This document shows positions 37,637-46,373 of a stretch of DNA of 64,000 nt, one piece after another. The stretch is from Pirellulaceae bacterium (GTDB taxonomy: Bacteria > Planctomycetota > Planctomycetia > Pirellulales > Pirellulaceae), in NCBI GenBank assembly GCA_022448315.1, contig JAKVCA010000020.1, positions 1 through 64,000 on the forward strand, written 5' to 3'. The position numbers and the translations under genes are program-made. Below the pieces are notes generated by a model. That model was not told the origin of the DNA. It ran no database searches and saw only the letters and a program-made list of their open reading frames with translations. Positions within the stretch are counted from its first letter, which is position 1. Each line of letters opens with the position of its first letter.

Positions 37637-38415
37637 ATCCTTCGTTCTTGCGAGCGGCCGTTCGTATCCACCGTACCGTAACTCAAGTCAGCATGTTGTG
37701 GCTGGGAATTGACTCCGACGCCATTCTAAACCAGCTTTTCGCCGGAAAGTCTCCAGATCTCGATGATCACATCCGTTCCTTGGTGAAAAACCGGAATTTG
37801 ATGACGGTGACCACTTTCAATTTTACTCAATCCACGTCTCTCTGATCGAGGGTGGGTTACGTGTCTCCCTAAAAGGTTTCGTTTGAATTGCCATCGGTTG
37901 TTGGGCAAAACGGATGTCACTCGCGATTTCCGCCGATTTTCTGAAAACTTCCTGACTCTCGGCCGGATGACAGACTCGCAAAACCAAGAATCGCCCAACG
38001 CCGTTGCTCATGATCGGGATCCTTTGAAAAGAGGCGGCAGAAAGCCATCGTGTCTCACAGGGCCGTAGGCATGCAAATGCCCGCCGTCCTACTCGGACCA
38101 CGGATACAAATCACCCGGCAACCCGCAAGCCGGGGTGTCGAACCGTCGGAAACGGAGGGACAATGGGTGCGTGTTTCGCCCGCTTTCGGTAGAATGAAAA
38201 GCGTCAGGTTAGCCCACCAAAATCCAACACGTCTTGAGTACCGTGGCAACTCCACATCGAATGCTGCGGACAGGTGGGTTGCTGCGGGAGGGACCCGGCA
38301 GATCCGTTCCTGACTTTAGAACGTGGTCCCGGTGACGGTTGCCCTTTCGAGATTGTGGGGCCGTTTCGCGACTTCGAGGCCATATCCAGACTGCCGGGCA
38401 GGAGTAGATGTCGAG
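37637..38415. other. Long intergenic region between divergent ispG and lipoprotein gene
   Basis: About 780 bases without a recognisable gene. Several short open frames exist on both strands, but none has a family pattern or a clear ribosome binding site. No tRNA was found. Confidence 0.45.
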
Positions 38416-38976
38416 ATGAAAACTTGGGAGCGGCAAATCACCGACGTGGTTTTCCAGTCGCTAATGGCCGCGTTTTTCATGGGTCTGCTGATTCTCACCG
38501 GTTGCAACTCGCCCGAATCCATGGCGTTTGCCAGGGTCGATGGTCGAGTCTTCCTCGATGGTAAACCCGTCCAGCATGCTCGGGTGGTATTCATCCCGAC
38601 CCGTGCGACCCACAACGGGTGGGAAATCCCTTTTTCGTACGGGTCGACAGATACGGAAGGACGATTCGATCTTCAGACTGAAACCGGTCGACCGGGAGTT
38701 TTCCAAGGGTGGTCAGAGGTCTGGGTGATTGAACTGTCTGCACCAGAGGCACCGATCGAGCCAAAGGGCGTGCCGCAAAGGTATTCACGCCGCATGATTG
38801 AGGTGGTACCCGACTCGAATGGACAGTTTTCGATTGAAATTGACCATGGCGTCGAATCGCGAACGCAGAAGCCGCCAGAACTGCAACCGCGAAGGGATCA
38901 AAGACCATCGCGATCAGCTGAGCCCGGTCCTTCTCTGTCAACAAGCACTCGCCCTGAAATTTTAAGGGGCGAGTGA
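38416..38976 (+). CDS. Small lipoprotein with carboxypeptidase-regulatory-like domain
   Basis: From the ATG at 38416 this 186-residue product has a type II signal peptide with lipobox LTGC near residue 29. A beta domain VDGRVFLDGKPVQHARVVFIP and STDTEGRFDLQTE follows, which is the V-x-G-x-V-x-[LF]-D-G-x-P pattern of the many small planctomycete lipoproteins with a transthyretin-like fold. The function is unknown. The C-terminus is Arg/Pro/Ser-rich. Its stop codon shares one base with the ATG of the next gene (TGATG), so the two are probably translated together. Confidence 0.85.
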   Translation: MKTWERQITDVVFQSLMAAFFMGLLILTGCNSPESMAFARVDGRVFLDGKPVQHARVVFIPTRATHNGWEIPFSYGSTDTEGRFDLQTETGRPGVFQGWSEVWVIELSAPEAPIEPKGVPQRYSRRMIEVVPDSNGQFSIEIDHGVESRTQKPPELQPRRDQRPSRSAEPGPSLSTSTRPEILRGE

Positions 38977-41825
38977 TGGACGAGAATTTTGACGCCTACC
39001 ACCAATGGCTTGGGATTCCGCCTCAGGAGCAACCTGCGAATCATTACCGGCTTCTCGGCTTGTCGACCTTTGAACCCAACGACGAAGTCATAAGAATCGC
39101 GGCCGAACAGCGTCAGACCTTTTTACGCACCTTTCAGCAAGGCCGCGGCGCTGAACGTTCGCAGCAGCTGTTGAACGAAATTACTCAGGCAAAAATCTGC
39201 TTACTCGATCCAGATAAACGGGCGAAATACGACCGAACTTTAGCCCCGCTCACAGTCCCTGCGACCCGCCACCCGTTACCACCGGATCGACCGTCCCCCG
39301 AAATGCGAGAAGGCAGCATCGCAGATGATCAAGTCGGTAGTGAAGTCCGACACACCTCCAATGCCGAAAGAGACCATGAGGCATTCGACGCATTGACGAC
39401 CGACTTCAGCCAAATCACGCCAGCACCATTGGGCCCTCCAAGCTGGAAACTCGCCACAACGCTTGGAGGACTGGCATTTCTAATCACCGGTGGATTCGCT
39501 TTCTTCGCGTGGCTGGTCACACCCAACCCCTCCACCCTGAATCCCAAAATTGCTCAGAGTCCTGCGGCCACACCAATCGATCCTGAGACAATCGCCTCGT
39601 ACTCATCGAATCCGAAGGACTCTACCGATCCCCCTTTGAACCAGCAGGGTAAGGACCAAACGATAAGCAAACCGGAAGAGAGCACCTCACCAGCCGACAA
39701 AGAATCTGTGGTGCCAACTCCTGTTCTGAACGAAACCGAGTCCGAATTGCGGTCTGAAAACGAAACCGATGCCGAAGCGGGCGGAGTTGTCGACTCGGAT
39801 ATGGTTGAGATGCCAAGTCCTGCATCCCCGCTTTCCGAAGAACAGGTCCCTGAAGCGAATCCCAATGAAGCTCCGGCAACCGCACCGGAGGCATCCGAGT
39901 CTCGAATGGGTAACGGAATCACCTTCGACCGGGCATCACTTCAGGACGCCCGTCAGACCCTGAGACTCTCCTACCCATGGAATTCTGGGGATGAGACGGG
40001 TGTTCTCCTACAGCACTATGACCAGTTTCTGGTACTGGCGGAAGATGAAAGTCAATCCGACACCACCCGGCTGGCAGCCTTGTGCGAGGCGAGGCAGCTG
40101 GCATGGACCATGATCGATCTGTCACTTCTGGAAAAAACAATGCCGGGCTTAACACGCTTCGATTTTGTCGATCTCACTCAAATTGACCTTCAGGGGTTAA
40201 GACTGGCCCTGAGCCTGGCAGCATCTGGCGAAGAATTCTCCAAGCTCTGGTGGAAGGGCCAGGCCTTGATCGCAGACCTATGCGCCGAGCGTCGACTTGA
40301 AGACGTGGAGTTGCTTTGGAATGACTTTGCAGACGCAGCCCGCTCGGGTGCGGCATCTTCGTTCCGCAAGGAGATTCTCCCACGACGACGCGCCCTTGAA
40401 ACCTGGAAATCACGCCTTACGGTCGAGACAAGTCCAACCTCGCCTGTGGCCGAGGCGTTGTCAAACACTTCGGAAGATCCTTTGACCCTCGGCCTTAATT
40501 TACTGGCGATCGAAGGCGGCACCGATAAAACGCTGCGTTTCCTTCAGGCAAGTGGCATTGAGTCCATCTCCGACTTGGCGTCGAAAGAGCTTGACGCGGA
40601 AGCATTCACGGCGGGTGAAGCACTTGAACTCGTGAAACAGTGGCTGGCATGCGTCGATGGCTTGCCAGCGAGTGAAGTGGAATCTGATTGGACGCAAAAC
40701 TGTCTTCGGGCTCATGCAATTCAACACTTGGCCGCCATCGACGCAACTCAACTCGACGAAACAACATTGGCTGATTTCATATCTTTAACAGATCAGTGGA
40801 ATAAGCAGTTCGATCTTGGCAACCTTCTATCGCGTGCCCAGCCGATGCAGGGCGAGTATGCCAATGGAGTTTCGGTGGAAGACGTTTTACCTCTGCCCAC
40901 TCTGGAAGGGCAAATCACGGCCGTTGGCGTCACCTCGGACGGGTTGCGAGCTGCCTTCGGATCGGATCAAGGCCAAATCTGTATCGTGAACCTCGTCACC
41001 AAACAGTATGGGATTGAACCCCAAAATGTTGGAGAGGCCATTCATTCGATCGATTGGTATCCCGATGATCAACGACTGATTTTTGCCGCCGGTCGAAATC
41101 AACTCAAAAACTGGGATACCAGGCGGCCGCTATCGAGAAGCACCGATGCTTGCCCATCCATTGCTGGAGGAATCGAATTTGTTGCCGTGGGTCCCCGCGG
41201 TCGGAAGGTGGTGGGTGCGTCCAACAACGGAAGCCTTTTTTTTTGGCAAGGGAATAACGGCAAACTGCTAACGACCATTCGAAATCACCGCCGGGGTATC
41301 TCCAGCCTTGCGGTGAGCGAAGACGGGAGCATCATGGTCACGGGATCTGGCGATCGTGAAGCTCAGTTATGGAATGAGCAAGGACCGCTTGCAAGATTGA
41401 GCGGCCACATGGAAACGATCCACTTGGCAGATGTCTCAGACAACAGTCTCTTCGCGGCAATTGCTGACTTCGATAACCTCATCACGATATGGAATACCTC
41501 AGATTTCCAGAAAATGGATGAACTCACGATCGATCAAGATCGACTCGTGGGTCTGCATCTGATGCCCCAGTATCCCTGGATCATGACGATCACCGATCAG
41601 GGCGAACTCGGAATCTATGACCTCGCGTTCGAACGCTGGGTGGACCAAATTCAACTGGATGTCACGGAGATTACCCGAACTCAACTTTCCAGAAACGGTT
41701 CTTTTCTACTTATCGGTAATCGCAAAGGCGAATCTTTCCTGCTGAACTTTCGCACCCAACTGACTCCGAAGCGAGATCAGTGGCAGGCCCTGAGAGCACA
41801 GTACAGCACCGCGCCAGCCCAATAA
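38976..41825 (+). CDS. J-like domain membrane protein with C-terminal WD40 repeats
   Basis: This 949-residue protein starts with FDAYHQWLGIPPQEQPANHY (residues 5-24), then RLLGLSTFEPNDEVI and LLDPDKRAKYDRTL. This is a planctomycete J-like domain that lacks the HPD tripeptide of true DnaJ. A membrane helix lies at about 158-181, followed by a long Ser/Pro/Glu-rich linker (182-310). The C-terminal 320 residues form WD40-like blades, including LAVSEDGSIMVTGSGDREAQLWNEQ. The protein therefore puts a beta-propeller outside the membrane and the J-like domain inside, if the orientation is type II. Its ATG overlaps the stop of the lipoprotein gene. The role is unknown. Confidence 0.85.
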   Translation: MDENFDAYHQWLGIPPQEQPANHYRLLGLSTFEPNDEVIRIAAEQRQTFLRTFQQGRGAERSQQLLNEITQAKICLLDPDKRAKYDRTLAPLTVPATRHPLPPDRPSPEMREGSIADDQVGSEVRHTSNAERDHEAFDALTTDFSQITPAPLGPPSWKLATTLGGLAFLITGGFAFFAWLVTPNPSTLNPKIAQSPAATPIDPETIASYSSNPKDSTDPPLNQQGKDQTISKPEESTSPADKESVVPTPVLNETESELRSENETDAEAGGVVDSDMVEMPSPASPLSEEQVPEANPNEAPATAPEASESRMGNGITFDRASLQDARQTLRLSYPWNSGDETGVLLQHYDQFLVLAEDESQSDTTRLAALCEARQLAWTMIDLSLLEKTMPGLTRFDFVDLTQIDLQGLRLALSLAASGEEFSKLWWKGQALIADLCAERRLEDVELLWNDFADAARSGAASSFRKEILPRRRALETWKSRLTVETSPTSPVAEALSNTSEDPLTLGLNLLAIEGGTDKTLRFLQASGIESISDLASKELDAEAFTAGEALELVKQWLACVDGLPASEVESDWTQNCLRAHAIQHLAAIDATQLDETTLADFISLTDQWNKQFDLGNLLSRAQPMQGEYANGVSVEDVLPLPTLEGQITAVGVTSDGLRAAFGSDQGQICIVNLVTKQYGIEPQNVGEAIHSIDWYPDDQRLIFAAGRNQLKNWDTRRPLSRSTDACPSIAGGIEFVAVGPRGRKVVGASNNGSLFFWQGNNGKLLTTIRNHRRGISSLAVSEDGSIMVTGSGDREAQLWNEQGPLARLSGHMETIHLADVSDNSLFAAIADFDNLITIWNTSDFQKMDELTIDQDRLVGLHLMPQYPWIMTITDQGELGIYDLAFERWVDQIQLDVTEITRTQLSRNGSFLLIGNRKGESFLLNFRTQLTPKRDQWQALRAQYSTAPAQ

Positions 41826-41865
41826 AAAACGGGTGGAGAGCTTCGTGGCTCTCCCCCGTTTTGTT
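41826..41865. terminator. Bidirectional intrinsic terminator
   Basis: A hairpin with arms AAAACGGGTGGAGAGC (41826-41841) and GCTCTCCCCCGTTTT (41848-41862) is flanked by T-runs on both strands. It lies between convergent genes ending at 41825 and 41895 and can end both. Confidence 0.8.
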
Positions 41866-41894
41866 ACACATTCTTCAAAGACTTGTGAAGCGAA

Positions 41895-42863
41895 TCAATC
41901 CGGTAGGTAATACAGCGTAGGGTCGTCAATGATCCAGGGCGTCGACCAGGTGCGACCATTGTCGCCATTACAAACGTTGAAGAAAAACGTTTTGAATCGC
42001 TCAGCACGGAAACTGTAAGGAAATTCGGTGGCAATGTGATCTTCGACGGTCAGGTTTTCCACGCCGGGCTTTGCGAAATAGTGGACCTGGCCGTTGGGCG
42101 TGACGCTAATTCCGAACGTCCACCAACCTGTGGTCGGAATAGGAATGGACTTGTAGTCTCCTCCTCGACGGTTGGCTCGGACACGGATATGAGCATAGTC
42201 CTCTTCTCGTTGGGTTCCATCTTTGCTGACGAACTCGATGAACATGCCTGGCCAATAGGTTTCTTTCTCCGTCTTTGAACCGATACCAAAAATGCCCGCG
42301 TTCTTGTTCGTTACTGTGGTATCAAGAGCCGCACGAAACGCAAAATGGGGCCCGGTTCGATTTTCCCATTGATCGACCGGTGGCAGATAGACCCGTACAA
42401 CGCAGCTTGGAGATTGGTGCACAGGAATGGCACCCTTGAGTCGATAGTGAATGTTGCAAATGAAATCTTCTTGCTGCATACGGTAACTGGGCCTGCCGGG
42501 GACACCCGTCTTGAGCGACTGCAATAACAGCGACCCGTTGCTTCCCTCAAGCCCACCCGCCGGGGTAGCCACCCGTTTGATCACGTCAGGGTGCCCTCGT
42601 TTGATCCCTTCATACCAACGCCCATTGGTAGCGCGGCCCGTCGGTGAGCGTGTATTCCCGTCGATTTCTTCACTGCTCTTCAGACCGTTGAATTTGTAAC
42701 CCCAGTCTTCCGCCTCAAAATCGTCCCCAACTTGAGAAAGCTTCACGCCCGTACCGGGAACCAGAATTTCATCCGCCGTCAGGTGAGTGCACGAAAGAAT
42801 CGCCCCGACAACCAACCAAGCAGGCAATGATTTCTGTGTCCAACGCATCCATATGCTCTTCAT
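41895..42863 (-). CDS. Secreted beta-sandwich protein, planctomycete family
   Basis: This 322-residue product begins with a signal peptide (MKSIWMRWTQKSLPAWLVVG ... CTHLTADE) and is otherwise Gly-, Trp- and Tyr-rich with a jelly-roll pattern. Examples are FICNIHYRLKGAIPVHQSPS, GPHFAFRAAL and GWWTFGISVTPNGQVHYFAKPG, with a C-terminal RTWSTPWIIDDPTLYYLPD. It resembles concanavalin-like carbohydrate-binding folds. No catalytic pair was recognised. AAGGAAG six bases before the ATG supports the start. The function is unknown. Confidence 0.78.
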   Translation of the reverse strand: MKSIWMRWTQKSLPAWLVVGAILSCTHLTADEILVPGTGVKLSQVGDDFEAEDWGYKFNGLKSSEEIDGNTRSPTGRATNGRWYEGIKRGHPDVIKRVATPAGGLEGSNGSLLLQSLKTGVPGRPSYRMQQEDFICNIHYRLKGAIPVHQSPSCVVRVYLPPVDQWENRTGPHFAFRAALDTTVTNKNAGIFGIGSKTEKETYWPGMFIEFVSKDGTQREEDYAHIRVRANRRGGDYKSIPIPTTGWWTFGISVTPNGQVHYFAKPGVENLTVEDHIATEFPYSFRAERFKTFFFNVCNGDNGRTWSTPWIIDDPTLYYLPD

Positions 42864-43253
42864 GAATCGCTTCCTTGATTGATGGAAATTGGGTAGCCGC
42901 GGTCGTCGACGAAGTGCGAGTGTCGAAATTTAATGCTGCGGGACTGCTCGCATTCAGCCGTGGATGACAGATACCGCATCTCCGAACGGCCTTGTTACCG
43001 GCGCAGCGTCCCCCCGAAAACGAGGAGACCTCTTACCCAACGGTCATCGGATCCGTGATGGTGTGGGGGTGAGCTTTTTCTTCCGCATAAGACGATGGCG
43101 GAAAATAGGCAACTTTTATCGGTAAGGCGATCGGGGCGAATTTCGGGAGCGAACACCACCCTGAATGCACAGAAGCAATATTCGGCGGTAGAAGACGCTT
43201 CAATCCGAACGCCAAAAGGGAGGGGCCGAAAACGGGCTGGCGCCGATAAAAAA
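42864..43253. other. Intergenic region upstream of the secreted protein
   Basis: No gene was recognised in these 390 bases. It likely holds the promoter of the minus-strand gene at 41895. At its right edge is the terminator hairpin at 43254-43284. Confidence 0.45.
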
Positions 43254-43284
43254 ACCTCCCTCAAACTTGCATGTTGAGGGAGGT
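43248..43284 (-). terminator. Intrinsic terminator on the minus strand
   Basis: An 11-bp perfect stem (ACCTCCCTCAA, 43254-43264; TTGAGGGAGGT, 43274-43284) with an A-run at 43248-43253, which is a U-tract on the minus strand. This shows that a transcript runs leftward from beyond 43290. Confidence 0.82.
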
Positions 43285-43333
43285 CGATGGGATTCCTGAA
43301 TTCGAATCCTCGCAATCAGTCTTGGCTTTACTA

Positions 43334-43561
43334 TTATTCAACGATCTCTCGAAGACTGACCTCGCCTTCCGATGGAAAATCGTCGGGAATGGTGGCCGTG
43401 CCCTCTCCAGTCGAAGCCTTCAAATCCTGAAGAGCCAACGAAAGTGCACTGTCGCCCTCTCCTTTTCCCCCAAACACAATCTGATTCGATGCGGACGGAA
43501 ATACATCGAGGATTGGCCAGATTTCGCGGGTGTAGATCGTCAGGAAAGTCGCGTTGGTCAT
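43334..43561 (-). CDS. Small acidic protein of unknown function
   Basis: I read this as a gene of 75 residues from MTNATFLTIYTREIWPIL. Its codons show strong third-position bias toward C and G, unlike the overlapping plus-strand frame. A minus-strand terminator lies about 50 bases past its stop. The last half is acidic (STGEGTATIPDDFPSEG). The frame also continues to an ATG at 43615, adding 18 residues; neither start has a strong ribosome binding site. No family was recognised. Confidence 0.55.
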   Translation of the reverse strand: MTNATFLTIYTREIWPILDVFPSASNQIVFGGKGEGDSALSLALQDLKASTGEGTATIPDDFPSEGEVSLREIVE

Positions 43562-43831
43562 AAGTGCGAGGTTCCAAAGATTGCAAAGCTCAAAGTCACA
43601 TAGCGTCAAAATCATTGCTCACGTAGAATACGAGGCTTAAGATGATGGCCTCTGCAGTCCGTGAATCAAGCCGGATGCGGACGCGAAATGGTGATCAAAC
43701 GCCGTGACGGAGTTGGCTCTGGAACAATGCAATCACCATCTTGCAAGCTGCGAGAACGTCACCGAGTTGGATGAGGTCGAAACGGATTCGAACTCCGACT
43801 TCATATGAGATGCACTAAAGGAGAGATCAGC

Positions 43832-44419
43832 ATGTCTCGGACTTTCAAACAAGTCACGTATTTGGGTCTTGGCATTGGGGTCGTCGTTGGCACCATGCTC
43901 GCCCTAGGTTTTGCTGCAGGATGGGTTTCTCATGCAAAGACCGACCTGGCCAAGATCGAAAATGACGATCTTGCCCGAGAAATGCTTTTGAAAGCGTCCT
44001 CCGCTTCCGGCGGGAAAAGCATGGCGATGGCCACTGGTCAAATCGACGGTGATGTCGAGGGGTTATTCGTATTGGACTTCACGTCCGGGAATCTTTTCTG
44101 CTGGGTGATCGATCGTCGGGGAGGCGGATTTCTTGGGCAGTTTCAAACGAATGTTCGAGCTGATTTCGGCCCCATCGAACAGGGCCGGACACCCGAGTAC
44201 GTCATGGTCACCGGCGGCGTGAACGCCGCAGGGGGCGCAACGACGCAGGGAAACTCGGCTCAAACCGTCTGTTACGTCTCCGATGCCAACACCGGGGTCG
44301 TTGTTGGCTACAGCATGATCTGGAATCGCACGCTGCAACAAGCCAGCCGCCCTCAGCAAGGCGCATTGGTTAAGGTCGCTCAGGCATTCTCGCGAGACAA
44401 CAGCCTCATCCGCGAGTAG
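43832..44419 (+). CDS. Membrane-anchored secreted protein, unknown family
   Basis: AAGGAG at 43818-43823 supports the ATG at 43832, giving 195 residues. The N-terminus has one hydrophobic segment (about 7-28, YLGLGIGVVVGTMLALGFAAG) that could be a signal anchor. The remainder is Gly- and Ala-rich: GLFVLDFTSGNLFCWVIDRR, PEYVMVTGGVNA, QTVCYVSDANTGVVVGYSMIWN. It reads like a small beta-propeller or beta-sandwich piece exposed outside the membrane. Such proteins occur across planctomycetes with no known role. The downstream hairpin at 44464-44496 is the probable transcript end. Confidence 0.8.
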   Translation: MSRTFKQVTYLGLGIGVVVGTMLALGFAAGWVSHAKTDLAKIENDDLAREMLLKASSASGGKSMAMATGQIDGDVEGLFVLDFTSGNLFCWVIDRRGGGFLGQFQTNVRADFGPIEQGRTPEYVMVTGGVNAAGGATTQGNSAQTVCYVSDANTGVVVGYSMIWNRTLQQASRPQQGALVKVAQAFSRDNSLIRE

Positions 44420-44797
44420 ACGACCAACCTCGCAAAACTTTTGCGACCGATGTCAGACACGAAGCGAGCCGGTTTGCCGAATTCAAACCGGCTCGCCCAA
44501 TTCAAAAATCGATTTGAATCGACTCCACCCTTATGTTGGGATGGAACATCTTGCACAACCGGGGAAGGGGCAAGTAAGAAGAAATCGATACTCGCCCAGC
44601 AAACGGGTTGGTTCGTCCAGATCAATAAGTCCTCGGCAGCGAAATCGCCCCAGAGGCATGCTTCCCGGTATCCAGTACGGCATCGAGTTTCGTGCAACCC
44701 TTGAGAGTCTGCCTAACGCCTAGGATTTGCTCAGAACCGTTGCCCAACTTGGGTCAATCTGAATCCTGTCAGGCGTGGTACTTGCAGCTTGCGTCAG
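44420..44797. other. Intergenic region between convergent genes
   Basis: This 378-base region contains a 12-bp perfect hairpin at 44464-44496 and no recognisable gene. Several short open frames are shadows of low quality. Confidence 0.5.
44464..44496 (+). terminator. Strong hairpin after the secreted-protein gene
   Basis: A 12-bp perfect stem (GCGAGCCGGTTT, 44464-44475; AAACCGGCTCGC, 44485-44496) with a 9-base loop lies 45 bases past the stop at 44419. A U-tract is lacking, so it could stabilise the mRNA end or act as a terminator. Confidence 0.5.
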
Positions 44798-46195
44798 CTA
44801 GACCGCTTCCCGCAGTTTCATCGGGGGAGGGCGGTAATCGGCCATTTCTTTTAACAACCGACGCCAAGCCGAAGGTCGGCCCGGCGCGAGGATGCCATGC
44901 AGCCGGGGTACATCGGCCTGAGTAATCCAGGGCAGAGTCGCAGGCTGCTGATCAATGTGCAGAAAGCCAAGAACCCCTGCCAACGTTGAGTTAAGCGTCG
45001 CCCAATCCCAACCCCACTCCCGAATCGATCGAATCTGAACTTGCGGCAATGAAGTCTCGAGTTGCTTGAGCAGAAAACCATCCTCTGCTTCACCTCCAGA
45101 GACAATGACCTGATCCACCGCAGGATCTGCCGCACGCTCCACTCGAACCATCCTGCAAGCTTCGCCCATAAGCCATGCAACACCGGAGCGGGCGACGTCC
45201 GCATGAGTCCCTTGGAACAGGTCAAGCACTTCGGCCAATCGCGCATCGGTATTTGCTGGCGTCCTCCGGATGAAGCAATCCTCTGCATCATTCGAAATCT
45301 TCCTTAAAGTTTCGGTCAATTCGGAATCGTGTCGCCCTTGAACCGCAAGCTTGCCGATGGACCTTCCGCCAGAATTGACTTCGCACGCCAACGTCTTCTT
45401 GAGGGCCTTCCATAGCTCAAGTGATTTGAATTCAATCGAAGGGTGCTCTGCATCCAAACCATCGGACGCTGGCAAATAATAAAGCCCCGCAGGCGAATCC
45501 AATTTCAGCAGCACACGGGAACTCGCAGCGGTCCGGGCGGAGCGATCTGCCAACAAAAACCACAATGCAAGAGGTTCGAGTGGACCCCCTGAACCTCCAG
45601 CCGAAAGATCTGCCTGTCGCAGCTGACTGATAACCGACAGACCGCTGAGTTCCGCGAGACGAGCCGCGTCCAGACTTGGAACAAAGAGAGGTCGACCGTC
45701 AAAATCTAGAACGCACCAACCGTCGTCATGAAAACAGATCGCAAGCAATTCATCATCGAGTGGACCGAGCCGATCCACCAGTTCCTGACAGCAACATGCA
45801 ACCCATTGGGCAAAGTCGTACCCGAAAGTGGCAGTCTCGATTTCCCCGAGCGCACCCTGGTTTTGCAATCGACTCAACTCTTGGGCCAGGGAACCTTCAA
45901 AGGACCAAGTCATACCCGTCCCAGGCTGGAATTCCCCCCAGCGACCACAGCCCCGGCTCGTGATTGCAGCGCCTTGCAGACGCTTTGCATGGGTATCGAA
46001 CCACAGTCCAATCAAATGGCGATTCGTGCGCATTCGCCGCGCGCGGGTTACCGATTCGCCCGGGTCCGCTGGATCAGGGATGTCGTTTCGAAAAATCCGA
46101 AAAGGACGCATGGCTGAAAGTTTCCCAAGAATCGAGCGGATTCCGATTAACTCCCCAACGACCTTAGATCGCCACGGATTTGAATTGGGAGTCAT
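44798..46195 (-). CDS. AnmK-like protein with degenerate nucleotide-binding motif
   Basis: The fold match is to anhydro-N-acetylmuramic acid kinase. FVPSLDAARLAELSGLSVIS and QLRQADLSAGGSGGPLEP (residues 171-208) parallel the family's D-x-A-x-L-A-x-x-x-G and F-R-x-x-D-x-A-A-G-G-x-G-A-P, and the catalytic-base Asp196 is kept. The C-terminal IVSGGEAEDGFLLKQLE and LPWITQADVPRLHGILAPG also match. The N-terminal M-S-G-T-S-x-D-G-x-D motif is replaced by W-F-D-T-H-A-K-R-L-Q (65-74), and the N-I-G-G-I-A-N region is lost. Kinase activity is unlikely. The start is uncertain: the ATG at 46195 lies in a hairpin arm, and ATGs at 46111 and 46033 (just before LIGLWFDTH) are alternatives. A PuuD-like gene lies just upstream. 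Confidence 0.72.
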   Translation of the reverse strand: MTPNSNPWRSKVVGELIGIRSILGKLSAMRPFRIFRNDIPDPADPGESVTRARRMRTNRHLIGLWFDTHAKRLQGAAITSRGCGRWGEFQPGTGMTWSFEGSLAQELSRLQNQGALGEIETATFGYDFAQWVACCCQELVDRLGPLDDELLAICFHDDGWCVLDFDGRPLFVPSLDAARLAELSGLSVISQLRQADLSAGGSGGPLEPLALWFLLADRSARTAASSRVLLKLDSPAGLYYLPASDGLDAEHPSIEFKSLELWKALKKTLACEVNSGGRSIGKLAVQGRHDSELTETLRKISNDAEDCFIRRTPANTDARLAEVLDLFQGTHADVARSGVAWLMGEACRMVRVERAADPAVDQVIVSGGEAEDGFLLKQLETSLPQVQIRSIREWGWDWATLNSTLAGVLGFLHIDQQPATLPWITQADVPRLHGILAPGRPSAWRRLLKEMADYRPPPMKLREAV

Positions 46196-46257
46196 GCCTG
46201 CAGATCGCGATTACTGGCGATCTGCAGGCATGAAAATCATAACCCGCCAGGGCGGGT
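46193..46257 (-). promoter_or_regulatory. Double hairpin before the AnmK-like gene
   Basis: A perfect 16-bp stem (46193-46208 with 46217-46232, 8-base loop) contains in its 3' arm on the mRNA the sequence GCAGGCATG, so a start codon at 46195 and a weak ribosome site would be paired. A second, 7-bp stem (46242-46248 with 46251-46257) precedes it. It may control translation, or be a terminator of the upstream gene lacking a U-tract if translation starts further in. Confidence 0.55.
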
Positions 46258-46373
46258 GACTGGACTTTCTTCGCCTCACACCTCCGTGCAACCATCAGAT
46301 CTTCCGTGACCTTTTCGGTGGCGTCGAAAACCCATTCCCATGACCCAAACATAGTTTCAGTACCGATCCGCTC

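Noticed and set aside
43271-43603. Plus-strand open frame overlapping the small acidic gene
   Set aside because: Poorer codon bias than the minus-strand frame, and its start lies in the stem of a minus-strand terminator.
43770-43805. tRNA-like TTCGAACTCC string
   Set aside because: No acceptor stem, anticodon or D-arm could be folded around it.
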